Below, piece after piece: positions 17,920 through 27,310 of a stretch of DNA of 64,000 nucleotides; the stretch's first letter is position 1, and each line of letters starts with the position of its first letter. The notes under the pieces were generated by a model. It was not told the origin of the DNA, did not search any database, and worked only from the letters and a program-made list of their open reading frames with translations. The DNA is taken from NCBI GenBank assembly GCA_963751695.1, contig CAVVVP010000009.1:62001-126000 (forward strand), read 5' to 3'. The DNA comes from SZUA-22 sp963751695. Its GTDB lineage: Bacteria > Bacteroidota > Ignavibacteria > Ignavibacteriales > Melioribacteraceae. Made by a program: the position numbers and the translations under genes.

Positions 17920-20091
17920 GTGCAGGTCGATTGTATTCAAACCAGGTTCTAACATAAAACTCCCGATGGTAGAGCCATATTTCTGACCATTATAAAGGAT
18001 GGTTGAAAAAGAAATAAAAGAAGGATCAAAATAGCATTTCATATTTCCTGGAATGTAGATTTTAAATTCCTTGGTCCCATCATTTATTTGAAATTCAGCT
18101 GTAATGCCTCCTCTAATTGTGGGTACGGTAATTTTGGAATATGATATTTCTGAAAGCTGGGGCTGAATCACCGTAGATTCAAATCCTGGTGTTATGGGTC
18201 TAACTCCCCATAAATATGCGGGTATAATATTAGCTGGAGCAGCTCCCCAAGCATGGTTCCAATCTGAATTTGGTTTGTATTTCATATCCCAAGCTTCCAT
18301 CGTAATCGTTGAACCAGATTTGATCATATTCCACCAGCTTCTATCGTGTGTTGCGTTCAATAGCCCAAGTGCAAAATCTGACTCACCAGCTTTGTAAAGA
18401 CCTTCAAGCAAGAACTGTGCACCGTAAACACTGCAGGCCATTCCTCGAGATTTAATAAACTCAACTACTCGTGATTTGTTTGTTTCCAGGACGAGATCAA
18501 AAGCTAGAGGGAACATATTTGCATGCAGTGAAGAATGATCAGATCCTTCTCCATCAATATATACTCCTGTATTTTTATCAATCAATTTTTGATTGATAGT
18601 ATTCTTTACTTTTTCTGATTCGGTATAGTAGAAAATTGAATCTTTTGTATTGCCTAGTTGCCCAGCAATCTTACTCATTATCTTTAAGTTGTAGTAGTAA
18701 AATGAATTTACTACAGTATTGATTTGGGTGAATTCGTATCCGTCTCGTTCACCTTCTGGAGTAGCTAGTTTCCAACCAGTATTTTTTTGTCCAGGCGGCC
18801 AATCAACAATATCCTTAATTCTTCTGTCTGGATCTGAAAAACCTAATTTTGTCATAATTTCATTTGTCACATATTTTGAGGAGATCAAACCATCTTTACG
18901 AGCCAAGCTTTGAAGAGTTTTCCATTTTAGTTCATCATAATAATTTTTAATTGATTCAATATTTCCGGTAAACATAAAATCGTTGTAAAACATTGGAATT
19001 GTTTGGAGTATCCACTCTGTGGGCCAAGTTGGATTTTCGATGAAATATTCATTTGTTAAACGAGCCATTGAATATTCTCTATCAGTATAATAATGACCTA
19101 ACTGATTAATATACGCATCAGCTTCATATGGAATTCTTTCGCGATCACCGTCGACATATAATCCAGTAAAAGATGTAGCTTTCATACTGTATTTACAGAT
19201 ATCCCAAACTTGATTGAGTACAGTATCAGAACTAGTAAACATACTTTGATCATCTTCAAAGTAATAGTGATATATAACCTGCTTGATTTCTTTTAGACTT
19301 ATATCACCGTGATAATTTTCAATCTCACAGTAGCGAAAAGGAAACACGACACCCATAGAATCTGGAAGGAGGACTGCGGCTCCTGAAGTATTTCTTTTAT
19401 TTTCTGTTAGATCTAGTTGGTACTCCTTCTTATCTTTAGTTACTGATAGAAGTACTTTTTGATATCGAATATTTCCTGGTGGATCACGATCAATTCTATT
19501 TCCTGATTCAATCTTTTCCCCTAAATGAATTACTAGTGTATCAGTTTCTTTTACATCTATATTTGAGAAATGGATTGTTCCAAAAGCTGCTCTTCCAAAG
19601 TCAATAAAATGTTTAGAATTACTTAATCTAACAATATTCTTAGGGTCAATATATACTTTCTGAAATTTATTCTTTGTTGTACTGTATCCAATAAATGAAG
19701 AAGTTGTAAAAGATTGAATAGATGAATAATCTGATTCCTCATTTTTATAATCCCAGATTTTGACTCTCCAGAAATAAGTCGAATTTTGTGAGAGTTCAAT
19801 ACCAGAATATTCTACTTCTGTTGACTTATTACTTTCAACTTTACCACTACTCCATAAATCTGGATTGTCATTTTGGAGAAGCAATTTTGAGGAAGCAACT
19901 TGAATCTGGTATGCAGACTGAAATCCCAGTTCTGAAGCAACAATCCAAGTAAACTCTGGTTTTAAATCTAATATTTCAGTTTGTTCTGTATCTCTTATGA
20001 ATTCTACCATCAATCTTGTTGGGGCAGGCCTGTCAGTATTGCAATCCATTATTAATAGAAAGTAAAATAGACTTAAATATTTTTTCAACAT
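17917..20091 (-). CDS. GH78 alpha-L-rhamnosidase, lipoprotein
   Basis: The ATG at 20091 is preferred over the open-frame start at 20172: it lies 10 bases after the upstream hydrolase stop and gives a signal peptide ending in a Cys (M-D-C, residue 17). Residues about 20-130 are an Ig-like N-terminal domain with Y-F-W-R-V-K-I-W-D; a jelly-roll domain follows; the (alpha/alpha)6 catalytic domain has D-G-D-R-E-R-I-P-Y-E-A-D, the acid motif region of GH78, and E-A-W-D near D-W-N-H-A-W-G-A-A-P. The C-terminal beta domain holds G-V-R-P and P-Q-L. It would release terminal alpha-L-rhamnose. It is shorter than many GH78 enzymes because one N-terminal jelly-roll is absent. Confidence 0.87.
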   Translation of the reverse strand: MLKKYLSLFYFLLIMDCNTDRPAPTRLMVEFIRDTEQTEILDLKPEFTWIVASELGFQSAYQIQVASSKLLLQNDNPDLWSSGKVESNKSTEVEYSGIELSQNSTYFWRVKIWDYKNEESDYSSIQSFTTSSFIGYSTTKNKFQKVYIDPKNIVRLSNSKHFIDFGRAAFGTIHFSNIDVKETDTLVIHLGEKIESGNRIDRDPPGNIRYQKVLLSVTKDKKEYQLDLTENKRNTSGAAVLLPDSMGVVFPFRYCEIENYHGDISLKEIKQVIYHYYFEDDQSMFTSSDTVLNQVWDICKYSMKATSFTGLYVDGDRERIPYEADAYINQLGHYYTDREYSMARLTNEYFIENPTWPTEWILQTIPMFYNDFMFTGNIESIKNYYDELKWKTLQSLARKDGLISSKYVTNEIMTKLGFSDPDRRIKDIVDWPPGQKNTGWKLATPEGERDGYEFTQINTVVNSFYYYNLKIMSKIAGQLGNTKDSIFYYTESEKVKNTINQKLIDKNTGVYIDGEGSDHSSLHANMFPLAFDLVLETNKSRVVEFIKSRGMACSVYGAQFLLEGLYKAGESDFALGLLNATHDRSWWNMIKSGSTITMEAWDMKYKPNSDWNHAWGAAPANIIPAYLWGVRPITPGFESTVIQPQLSEISYSKITVPTIRGGITAEFQINDGTKEFKIYIPGNMKCYFDPSFISFSTILYNGQKYGSTIGSFMLEPGLNTIDLH

Positions 20092-20101
20092 ATACCAAGT
20101 C

Positions 20102-21055
20102 TCATTTAGACAAAAATTCTCTAATGATGGCAAATTCTTTTTCTGGCTCTTCAACTTGTGGATTATGTCCACTCTTTTCGAACATCACAAATTGAGCTTG
20201 TGGACAGTATTCTTTAAACTGAACCATCATTTTGGGTACTGCAACTCTATCATATCTACCTGCTATTATAAGAATTGGCATTTCTAAATTTTTCAGATCT
20301 TTCCGAAAGTCGAAATTTCCAATATCGTTTCCTACAATAAAATCACCATCTTTTCCAACCATTTGATAATAAAGTTTTCTGTTAAGGGAATTCGGATAAG
20401 GTTTTCTTCCTCTATTTACAAATTTATCTGGATTATATGCATATAAAAATCCGTAAGGAACTTTGCTATAAATATCATAATGAACTTTGTCACTGGAAAC
20501 AGCTCCCTTTTTTCTCACCTCCATAAGTTCTTCCCAAACTTCTGGATAATTAGTCTTAATTTCATGATTACAATTATCATCGTTAGCTTGCCACATTAGA
20601 AAAGAATGGAAGGAATTTGCTAAAATTAAATGTGAAACATTTTGAGAATATTTAATTGCATAGCCCTGCGCAACAACACCTCCATAAGAATGGCCAAGAA
20701 TATTGATTTTTTCAAAACCCATTACTTTTCGTAATTCTTCAAAATCTTCAATGTCTCTTTCCAAAGTATATTCTGTTACATCAGAAGCTGTATCTGATTT
20801 ACCTCTGCCAAAGGCATCAAAATAAACAAGAGTATTTGTTGTTGAAAGAGAATCAAAGCTTCTTAGTCCATAATGAGAACCTCCCGGCCCTCCTGCAATA
20901 AGAAACAGCGGATCACCTTCTCCAAATGAAACGACCCAGAGTTTAGCTCCATTGACTTCATAATATTCTCCATCAGTGTGACTATCTGGAAAAGATTGTG
21001 CAACTAAGTTAATCGATAATAATAGAAGAATTATAATGGCAAAATACTTTTTCAT
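20102..21055 (-). CDS. Secreted proline-iminopeptidase-like alpha/beta hydrolase
   Basis: A 317-residue protein with a clear signal peptide (cleavage after V-A-Q, residue 20). The oxyanion motif G-G-P-G-G, nucleophile elbow G-H-S-Y-G-G, Asp in G-R-Y-D-R-V and His in S-G-H-N-P form the expected triad of proline iminopeptidase/epoxide-hydrolase-like enzymes. The natural substrate cannot be read; it may be a peptidase or an esterase. It is the first gene of the leftward set that continues with GH78. Its start faces arsR divergently across a 127-base gap. Confidence 0.8.
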   Translation of the reverse strand: MKKYFAIIILLLLSINLVAQSFPDSHTDGEYYEVNGAKLWVVSFGEGDPLFLIAGGPGGSHYGLRSFDSLSTTNTLVYFDAFGRGKSDTASDVTEYTLERDIEDFEELRKVMGFEKINILGHSYGGVVAQGYAIKYSQNVSHLILANSFHSFLMWQANDDNCNHEIKTNYPEVWEELMEVRKKGAVSSDKVHYDIYSKVPYGFLYAYNPDKFVNRGRKPYPNSLNRKLYYQMVGKDGDFIVGNDIGNFDFRKDLKNLEMPILIIAGRYDRVAVPKMMVQFKEYCPQAQFVMFEKSGHNPQVEEPEKEFAIIREFLSK

Positions 21056-21147
21056 TTGATTTCCTTCAGAGATTTAGATATTAAATGGATGGGCAAAATT
21101 AGCGATTAAAATTTATTATTGAAATAGTTTGATTGTTAGAATAGCTA

Positions 21148-21170
21148 ATCGTATATTTACGATATACGAT
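21148..21170. promoter_or_regulatory. ArsR operator (inverted repeat)
   Basis: ATCGTATA and TATACGAT (8-bp perfect arms) flank a 7-base spacer that itself has ACG/CGT symmetry. It ends 12 bases before the arsR start, partly overlapping the region of the AAGGAG ribosome site, consistent with autorepression by ArsR released by arsenite. Confidence 0.65.
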
Positions 21171-21182
21171 GAAGGAGAATTT

Positions 21183-21500
21183 ATGGCTAAAGCAAAAACA
21201 ATAGTTTTTACAAAAAAAGAGATAGAACTTTCTGAAATTGCGAAAGCACTTGCACACCCCGCAAGAGTTAGAATTCTCAACCTTCTTTTTGAAAATAATG
21301 TTTGCATCACTGGTGATATAGTTGACCAGTTACCACTTTCTCAATCGACAGTTTCTCAACATTTGATGGAATTAAAAAAAGTAGGATTAATTAAAGGGGA
21401 AATTGAGGGGCCAAAAACATGTTATTGTCTGGATAAAAAACCAGTTGAATCTGCAAAAACCTTATTAAATAATTTATTTGCGAAAATATGTAATTGTTAG
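21183..21500 (+). CDS. arsR: ArsR-family arsenite-responsive repressor
   Basis: The ATG at 21183 follows AAGGAG by 5 bases; the longer open frame from 21129 would run through the operator. The 105-residue protein is a winged-helix regulator with A-L-A-H-P-A-R-V-R-I-L and recognition helix S-Q-S-T-V-S-Q-H-L. Cys in N-N-V-C-I-T and a C-terminal I-C-N-C pair are candidate As(III) ligands; the classical E-L-C-V-C-D motif is not present in that form. It heads an operon with acr3, arsM and an arsenate reductase. Binding of arsenite is expected to release it from the inverted repeat just upstream. Confidence 0.88.
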   Translation: MAKAKTIVFTKKEIELSEIAKALAHPARVRILNLLFENNVCITGDIVDQLPLSQSTVSQHLMELKKVGLIKGEIEGPKTCYCLDKKPVESAKTLLNNLFAKICNC

Positions 21501-21577
21501 AATTATGAATATTAAAAAATTCTATATCGAAGTGATAAAACAATATTCCCAAATAAAATCATCTTTGCGGCAATAAA

Positions 21578-22645
21578 ATGAAAACTAAACTAAAATTCTT
21601 AGATCGGTTTCTGACACTCTGGATTTTCCTAGCTATGTTCTTGGGTGTTTACTCAGGATATCTCTTCCCAGAGTTAGTAGAATTTTGGAGTAGATTCAAT
21701 AGCGGTACAACAAATATCCCAATTGCTCTTGGGCTAATCTTAATGATGTATCCGCCACTGGCAAAAGTTAAGTATGAGGAATTACCGGATGTATTTAAAA
21801 ATTTAAGAATACTTGCTTTATCACTAGTGCAGAATTGGATTATTGGGCCAATATTGATGTTCCTTTTAGCAATATTCTTCTTACAAGATTATCCTGATTA
21901 CATGGCTGGTTTAATACTGATTGGATTAGCAAGATGTATAGCTATGGTAATAGTCTGGAATGACTTGGCCAAAGGGGATACAGAGTATGCAGCTGGACTT
22001 GTAGCATTCAATTCAATATTCCAGGTTCTATTCTTCTCCGTTTACGCATATATATTTCTGACAGTATTGCCAGATTGGTTCGGTCTTCAAAGTTTTAATA
22101 TCAATGTTACAATTGGTCAAATAGCTGAGAGTGTTCTTATTTATTTGGGGATTCCCTTTTTCGGAGGAATGCTAACACGTGTTGTCCTTATGAAAGCAAA
22201 AGGTAAGGACTGGTACAACAGAAAATTTATTCCAAAGATCAGTCCTCTTACACTTGTCGCTTTGCTCTTTACAATTTATGTAATGTTCTCTCTTAAAGGA
22301 GAATACATAGTAAAGATTCCATTGGATGTAGTTCGAATTGCAATTCCATTGGTAATTTATTTTGTGGTCATGTTTTTTATCTCATTTTTCATGGGAAGAA
22401 AAATCGGAGCAGGATATTCAAAAACGGCTACATTGTCATTCACGGCAGCAAGCAACAATTTTGAATTGGCCATTGCAGTTGCAATAGCAGTGTTTGGAAT
22501 TAATTCGGGGGAAGCATTTGCCGCTGTTATAGGACCACTTGTTGAGGTTCCGATTCTGATTGCTCTTGTAAATGTTGCTCTACATTTTAAAAAGAAATAT
22601 TTTAATAATAAAATACTTGAGAAAAATATTTCTCAGGGAATATAA
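21578..22645 (+). CDS. acr3: ACR3-type arsenite efflux permease
   Basis: A 355-residue membrane protein with about ten hydrophobic segments, the normal size for ACR3. The family hallmark is the conserved Cys in the fourth helix, here G-L-A-R-C-I-A-M-V-I-V-W-N (Cys120), and a later helix carries T-A-A-S-N-N-F-E-L-A-I-A. It exports As(III) across the inner membrane using the proton gradient. It lies 77 bases after arsR and 15 bases before arsM. Confidence 0.93.
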   Translation: MKTKLKFLDRFLTLWIFLAMFLGVYSGYLFPELVEFWSRFNSGTTNIPIALGLILMMYPPLAKVKYEELPDVFKNLRILALSLVQNWIIGPILMFLLAIFFLQDYPDYMAGLILIGLARCIAMVIVWNDLAKGDTEYAAGLVAFNSIFQVLFFSVYAYIFLTVLPDWFGLQSFNINVTIGQIAESVLIYLGIPFFGGMLTRVVLMKAKGKDWYNRKFIPKISPLTLVALLFTIYVMFSLKGEYIVKIPLDVVRIAIPLVIYFVVMFFISFFMGRKIGAGYSKTATLSFTAASNNFELAIAVAIAVFGINSGEAFAAVIGPLVEVPILIALVNVALHFKKKYFNNKILEKNISQGI

Positions 22646-22660
22646 TTAGGAGATAAAAAA

Positions 22661-23479
22661 ATGAATACAGAAGAAGAATTGAAAAATATAGTAAGAGAAA
22701 ACTATAGCAAGATTGCAAAACAATCTGAGGAGAAATCTAATTCCACTGGATGCTGTGAACCATCAGGTTGTTGTGATTCAAAAGAATTGGACTACGCAGT
22801 GTTTGATTTAGATTATTCAGGATTAGATGGTTACGTAGCTGATGCAGATCTTAAGTTGGGATGCGGAGTACCAACTGAATTCGCAGGTATAAAAAAAGGA
22901 AACACAGTTGTTGATCTCGGGTCTGGTGCCGGAAATGATGTGTTTGTATCAAGAGCAATAGTTGGTAATAATGGAAGAGTAATTGGTGTTGATTTTACAG
23001 AAGAAATGATCGAAAAAGCGAACAAGAATAATATAAAACTTGGATTTGATAATGTAGAATTCAGGTTTGGAGAGATTGAAAATATTCCACTTGAAGAAAA
23101 TATTGCTGACGTTGTTATTAGTAATTGTGTTCTTAACTTAGTCCCAGATAAATCGAAAGCTTTTGCCGAGATATATAGAATTCTTAATCCAAGTGGACAT
23201 TTTTGTGTATCTGATATCGTGTTAGTCGGCGATTTGCCAAATGATCTAAAAAAATCTGCAGAGTTATATGCAGGTTGTGTCTCTGGGGCACTTCAAAAGA
23301 AAGATTATTTAGAGCATATTAATAATTCCGGATTCAAAAATATTGAAGTTAAATCACTAAGAAGAAATAAACTTCCCGATAGTTTGGTTAAAAAGTTTTT
23401 AGATAAAGAACAATTCACTGCATTCAAAGAAAGTGAATTCGGAATTTTTAGCATAACTGTAGTTGGTTATAAAAACTAA
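22661..23479 (+). CDS. arsM: Arsenite S-adenosylmethionine methyltransferase
   Basis: A class I SAM methyltransferase of 272 residues with N-terminal C-C-E-P-S-G-C-C cluster (31-38), SAM motif V-D-L-G-S-G-A-G-N-D (84-93) and three conserved cysteines at about 68 (L-G-C-G), 156 (S-N-C-V-L-N-L) and 206 (A-G-C-V-S-G) that bind As(III) in ArsM enzymes. It methylates arsenite to methylated and partly volatile species. A good ribosome site (TAGGAG) precedes the ATG. It sits between the permease and the reductase gene. Confidence 0.93.
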   Translation: MNTEEELKNIVRENYSKIAKQSEEKSNSTGCCEPSGCCDSKELDYAVFDLDYSGLDGYVADADLKLGCGVPTEFAGIKKGNTVVDLGSGAGNDVFVSRAIVGNNGRVIGVDFTEEMIEKANKNNIKLGFDNVEFRFGEIENIPLEENIADVVISNCVLNLVPDKSKAFAEIYRILNPSGHFCVSDIVLVGDLPNDLKKSAELYAGCVSGALQKKDYLEHINNSGFKNIEVKSLRRNKLPDSLVKKFLDKEQFTAFKESEFGIFSITVVGYKN

Positions 23480-23480
23480 A

Positions 23481-24104
23481 ATGGTAGATGCAATTTTGGA
23501 AAAACTCATACGGAATTTAACTGTACGATCAAATGAAATTACAGAAGTACGAAGAAAAGTTCTGAACTCATTGGCTGAATATATCGTCGGAAAGAACAGA
23601 AACGGATTAAAAGTTAACTTAATTTTTATTTGTACACATAATTCAAGAAGAAGTCATATGAGTCAGATATGGGCTCAGACGGCTGCGGAATACTATGAAA
23701 TCAACAATGTCTTGTGCTATTCAGGCGGAACAGAATCAACTGCGTTTAATCCGAAATCAGTGAAGACGATAAGAGATGCTGGGTTTAAAGTTGTTCAAAA
23801 AGATGCTGCTGATAATCCTGTGTACCAAGTTTATTTCTCTGAGGAAAAAGAACCGCTTCAATGCTTTTCAAAAGTTTATGATGATGAATCCAATCCTCAA
23901 AAAGATTTTGCTGCTGTAATGACATGCTCACACGCAGATGAAAACTGCCCAATCGTTAATGGTGCAGAAATACGTTTTACGGTTTGGTATGATGATCCAA
24001 AAGAATTTGATGGAACAGAGTTTGAAGAATTAAAATATAAAGAGAGATTTGAACAGATCGGAATCGAAATGCTTTATATATTTAAGCAAATCTCTAATAA
24101 TTGA
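23481..24104 (+). CDS. Arsenate reductase-like low-molecular-weight phosphatase
   Basis: The start at 23481 is one base after the arsM stop. A helical extension of about 45 residues precedes a low-molecular-weight protein tyrosine phosphatase fold with the C-x5-R loop C-T-H-N-S-R-R-S (Cys51, Arg57). Further cysteines in M-T-C-S-H-A-D-E-N-C-P match the position of the redox cysteines of thioredoxin-coupled arsenate reductases. It would reduce arsenate to arsenite for Acr3 export or ArsM methylation. The 213-residue length is longer than classical ArsC (about 130), as in the Bacteroidota-type proteins. Confidence 0.85.
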   Translation: MVDAILEKLIRNLTVRSNEITEVRRKVLNSLAEYIVGKNRNGLKVNLIFICTHNSRRSHMSQIWAQTAAEYYEINNVLCYSGGTESTAFNPKSVKTIRDAGFKVVQKDAADNPVYQVYFSEEKEPLQCFSKVYDDESNPQKDFAAVMTCSHADENCPIVNGAEIRFTVWYDDPKEFDGTEFEELKYKERFEQIGIEMLYIFKQISNN

Positions 24105-24119
24105 AAAAATGAATAAAAT

Positions 24120-25472
24120 ATGAATCTCGATCGAGTTAGAAAACTAAAAGAAGGTAAAATTAGTAAAGGTCCAGTTGTGTATTGGATGCAGCGAGATCAA
24201 AGAGTTGATGACAACTGGGCGCTAATCTATGCTTATAATGTAGCGATCGAAAAAAATGAAAAATTGATTGTAATCTTCAATCTTATTAATAATTTTCTTG
24301 GTGCATCCTATCGACAATATCATTTTATGATCGAGGGCTTAAAGGAGCTATCAGAAGAGCTTAGCAAGCTAAACATCCAATTCCACATACTAATGGGAAA
24401 TCCGAAAGAAACATTACCTGAATATATATTAAAAAATAAAATATCTTCTCTAGTTACAGACTTCAATCCGCTGCGAATAGCCAGAGAGTGGAAAGAGATT
24501 ATCAGTTCTAATATAGATATCCCATTCTATGAAGTTGATACTCATAATATAGTCCCAGTGTGGAAAGCCTCTGAAAAGCTGGAATTTGCTGCTTATACAA
24601 TTCGTCCAAAAATAAAAAAATTACTTCCAGTCTATCTGGAAGAATATCCAAAAATAGAAAAAATGAAAACTGCAGAGACTTTTAAAAGCAATATTAATTG
24701 GGATGACCTTTATGGCTTACTAAAGGTTGATAGATCGATCAATATAGTTAAGAAATTTATGCCAGGATCAAAAGCAGCAAGAAATATTCTTAAGGCCTTT
24801 GTAGAAAAGAAACTTGAAAATTATCATATCAATCGAAATGATCCTAACAAAAAGGGCTTATCAAATTTGTCACCATATCTCCATTTTGGACATCTTTCAG
24901 CTCAAAGAATTGCGTTGGTACTAAATGATTTTAAACATATTGATGAGTCAGTTGCCTCTTTTTTAGAAGAACTAATAGTGAGAAGAGAGCTTTCTGATAA
25001 TTTCTGTAATTATAATCCAAATTATGATAATTTTAATGGATTCCACGCTTGGGCTCAAAAATCATTAAACGAACATCGAAATGATAAACGTGAATATTTA
25101 TATAGTTTAGAAGAGTTTGAGTCAGCAAAAACTCATGATTCACTTTGGAATGCAGCTCAAGTTGAGATGGTTGAAAAAGGCAAAATGCAGGGTTACATGC
25201 GGATGTACTGGGCGAAAAAAATATTAGAATGGACTGACTCACCCGAACAAGCTTTAGAATATGGAATATACCTAAATGATAAATATGAACTGGATGGAAG
25301 AGACCCGAATGGTTACACAGGTTTAGCATGGTCAATTGGAGGTGTCCATGATAGGGCATGGATTGAAAGACCAGTTTTTGGCAAAATAAGGTATATGAAT
25401 TATAATGGATGTAAAAGAAAGTTTGATGTGCAGTCTTACATAAATCGTGAACTAGGAGAAAGTCTTATTTGA
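24120..25472 (+). CDS. phrB: Class II CPD photolyase
   Basis: A 450-residue DNA photolyase. The N-terminal antenna domain starts V-V-Y-W-M-Q-R-D-Q-R-V-D-D-N-W, the class II signature, and the FAD domain has L-S-P-Y-L-H-F-G-H-L-S, E-E-L-I-V-R-R-E-L-S-D-N-F and G-Y-M-R-M-Y-W-A-K-K. The end holds D-G-R-D-P-N-G-Y-T-G, also class II. It repairs cyclobutane pyrimidine dimers using light. It is 15 bases after the arsenate reductase gene on the same strand, so it is probably transcribed with the ars operon. A light-stress cluster lies 4 kb further on. Confidence 0.95.
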   Translation: MNLDRVRKLKEGKISKGPVVYWMQRDQRVDDNWALIYAYNVAIEKNEKLIVIFNLINNFLGASYRQYHFMIEGLKELSEELSKLNIQFHILMGNPKETLPEYILKNKISSLVTDFNPLRIAREWKEIISSNIDIPFYEVDTHNIVPVWKASEKLEFAAYTIRPKIKKLLPVYLEEYPKIEKMKTAETFKSNINWDDLYGLLKVDRSINIVKKFMPGSKAARNILKAFVEKKLENYHINRNDPNKKGLSNLSPYLHFGHLSAQRIALVLNDFKHIDESVASFLEELIVRRELSDNFCNYNPNYDNFNGFHAWAQKSLNEHRNDKREYLYSLEEFESAKTHDSLWNAAQVEMVEKGKMQGYMRMYWAKKILEWTDSPEQALEYGIYLNDKYELDGRDPNGYTGLAWSIGGVHDRAWIERPVFGKIRYMNYNGCKRKFDVQSYINRELGESLI

Positions 25473-25487
25473 GACTTGCAACTAAGC

Positions 25488-27293
25488 CTAGTCAAACGCA
25501 TTTTGTACAAATTCTTCCTGTGTCTTATTGAATTCCTTTGTCGAACCACTTGCAGGACTTGGGCTTTCCTTTCTTCCAACGTATTTGAGTTTAAGATTAT
25601 TAGGCAAAATGTCCCAAAGAATATTGTTTATAAAACTCCACGCACCCATATTTATTGGTTCTTCTTGAACCCAATAAATTGAATTTGCATTCTTATAATT
25701 TTTAACAATTTCCATTAAGTGTTTCACATCAAATGGATAGTATTGTTCAATTCTCACTATTGCGGTATGATCAATGTTATGTTCAGTTCTATGCATTTCC
25801 AAATCATAATATACTTTACCACTTGTTAATATTATTTTTTTAATAGAATCTTTTTTTGAAATACTGTCATCAATAATTGTGTAAAATTTCCCGTTAGTTA
25901 TCTCTTCTTTACTTGATTTTGCTTCGGGTAACCGTAGCAAGCTTTTGGGTGTAAAGAGAATTAATGGAATATCTATTCTTCCAAGAACCTGCTTTCTTAG
26001 AATATGAAAATATTGAGCCGGTGTTGTTGGATTTGCAATTATCATGTTCTCTTGTGCACAGAGTGTTAGGAATCTTTCTAATCTTGCACTGCTATGTTCA
26101 GGTCCTTGTCCTTCTTGTCCGTGCGGTAAAAGCAAAACTAAATTACTTGGTTGATTCCATTTGGTAAAAGAAGAGGAAATAAAATTATCAATTATCACTT
26201 GCGCACCATTTGCAAAATCCCCAAACTGGGCTTCCCACATCACAAGGGTTAATGGATCTGCTGTACTGTATCCATAATCAAAACCCATAACAGCACTTTC
26301 GGACAATAGACTATCGAGGGGTTCAATCTTTGTGTGGTTTGATAAACTATTTAGGGGTATGATTTCTTTACCTGTTGTCATGTCGGTTAAGATAAGATGC
26401 CGCTGACTAAATGTACCTCGTGCACTGTCTTGACCGCTTAATCTTACAGGAAATCCTTCAAGCAAGAGTGATCCAAAAGCAAGAGCTTCAGATAATGCCC
26501 AGTCTATTCGAGCATTCTCGTCAATCACACTTCTACGTTTCATAATAATCTTCCTAAGCTTTGGATTAAGATCAAATGATTCTGGGAAGGTGGTAAGTGC
26601 TTCAATAATCTTTGTCAATTCAGTTTCAGAAATAATAGTATCCTTTCGAGATTTGATCTTATTCAATTCATTTAGTGAATAGGCCAAGGGTCTATCTGGG
26701 ACAAAAACTTCATTTATACTTTTTCCCTTTTCTAATGATTTATCGAGTTGATCATAGATTTTCTTATCACTTGCCTCAATAAATTCTTCTGATACAATAT
26801 TCTCCGATAATAATTTGGCTGAGTAAATCTGTTTAACAGAAAGATGGTTCTTTATTTTCTTATACATTATAGGTTGAGTATATACAGGATCATCTCCTTC
26901 ATTGTGCCCATGGCGTCTGTAACCAAAAAGATCAATTACAACGTCTTTATTAAATTCTTGACGATATTCAAAAGCTAATTGTGTCACCCATAAAGCTGCT
27001 TCAGGGTCATCACCATTCACGTGAAATATTGGTGCCTGAACCATCTTTGCTACATCAGTAGCATAAGGTGAAGAGCGTGCATCTTCGGGTGCGGTAGTAA
27101 ATCCAATCTGATTGTTTATAATTATGTGGACTGTTCCACCTGTTCGGTATCCTTGAAGTTGAGAAAAATTCAAAGTTTCGGCAACTACACCTTGTCCTGC
27201 AAAAGAGGCATCTCCGTGAATTACAACTGGAATTATCTTGTTTCGTTTCACATCATTTTGTCTTATTTGTTTTGCTCTTGTTATTCCTTGCAC
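25488..27293 (-). CDS. kgd: 2-oxoglutarate dehydrogenase E1 (KGD), C-terminal part of a frameshifted gene
   Basis: This frame holds the thiamine-diphosphate E1 region of KGD: G-D-A-S-F-A-G-Q-G-V-V-A-E-T, T-V-H-I-I-I-N-N-Q-I-G-F-T-T and G-H-N-E-G-D-D-P (metal/ThDP site), then the transketolase central and C-terminal domains. It has no start of its own; the upstream codons beyond 27293 in this frame read S-N-P-S-H-L-E-F-V-G-S-V-V-Q-G-I, the normal E1 sequence, and the missing join is at about 27351. It would decarboxylate 2-oxoglutarate in the TCA cycle. The stop is 15 bases from the convergent photolyase stop. Confidence 0.88.
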   Translation of the reverse strand: MQGITRAKQIRQNDVKRNKIIPVVIHGDASFAGQGVVAETLNFSQLQGYRTGGTVHIIINNQIGFTTAPEDARSSPYATDVAKMVQAPIFHVNGDDPEAALWVTQLAFEYRQEFNKDVVIDLFGYRRHGHNEGDDPVYTQPIMYKKIKNHLSVKQIYSAKLLSENIVSEEFIEASDKKIYDQLDKSLEKGKSINEVFVPDRPLAYSLNELNKIKSRKDTIISETELTKIIEALTTFPESFDLNPKLRKIIMKRRSVIDENARIDWALSEALAFGSLLLEGFPVRLSGQDSARGTFSQRHLILTDMTTGKEIIPLNSLSNHTKIEPLDSLLSESAVMGFDYGYSTADPLTLVMWEAQFGDFANGAQVIIDNFISSSFTKWNQPSNLVLLLPHGQEGQGPEHSSARLERFLTLCAQENMIIANPTTPAQYFHILRKQVLGRIDIPLILFTPKSLLRLPEAKSSKEEITNGKFYTIIDDSISKKDSIKKIILTSGKVYYDLEMHRTEHNIDHTAIVRIEQYYPFDVKHLMEIVKNYKNANSIYWVQEEPINMGAWSFINNILWDILPNNLKLKYVGRKESPSPASGSTKEFNKTQEEFVQNAFD

Positions 27294-27310
27294 AACACTA
27301 CCGACAAATT

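Noticed and set aside
20092..20172. Upstream start of the GH78 gene overlapping the alpha/beta hydrolase
   Set aside because: The extra 27 residues are not GH78-like and the ATG at 20091 gives a signal peptide with Cys.
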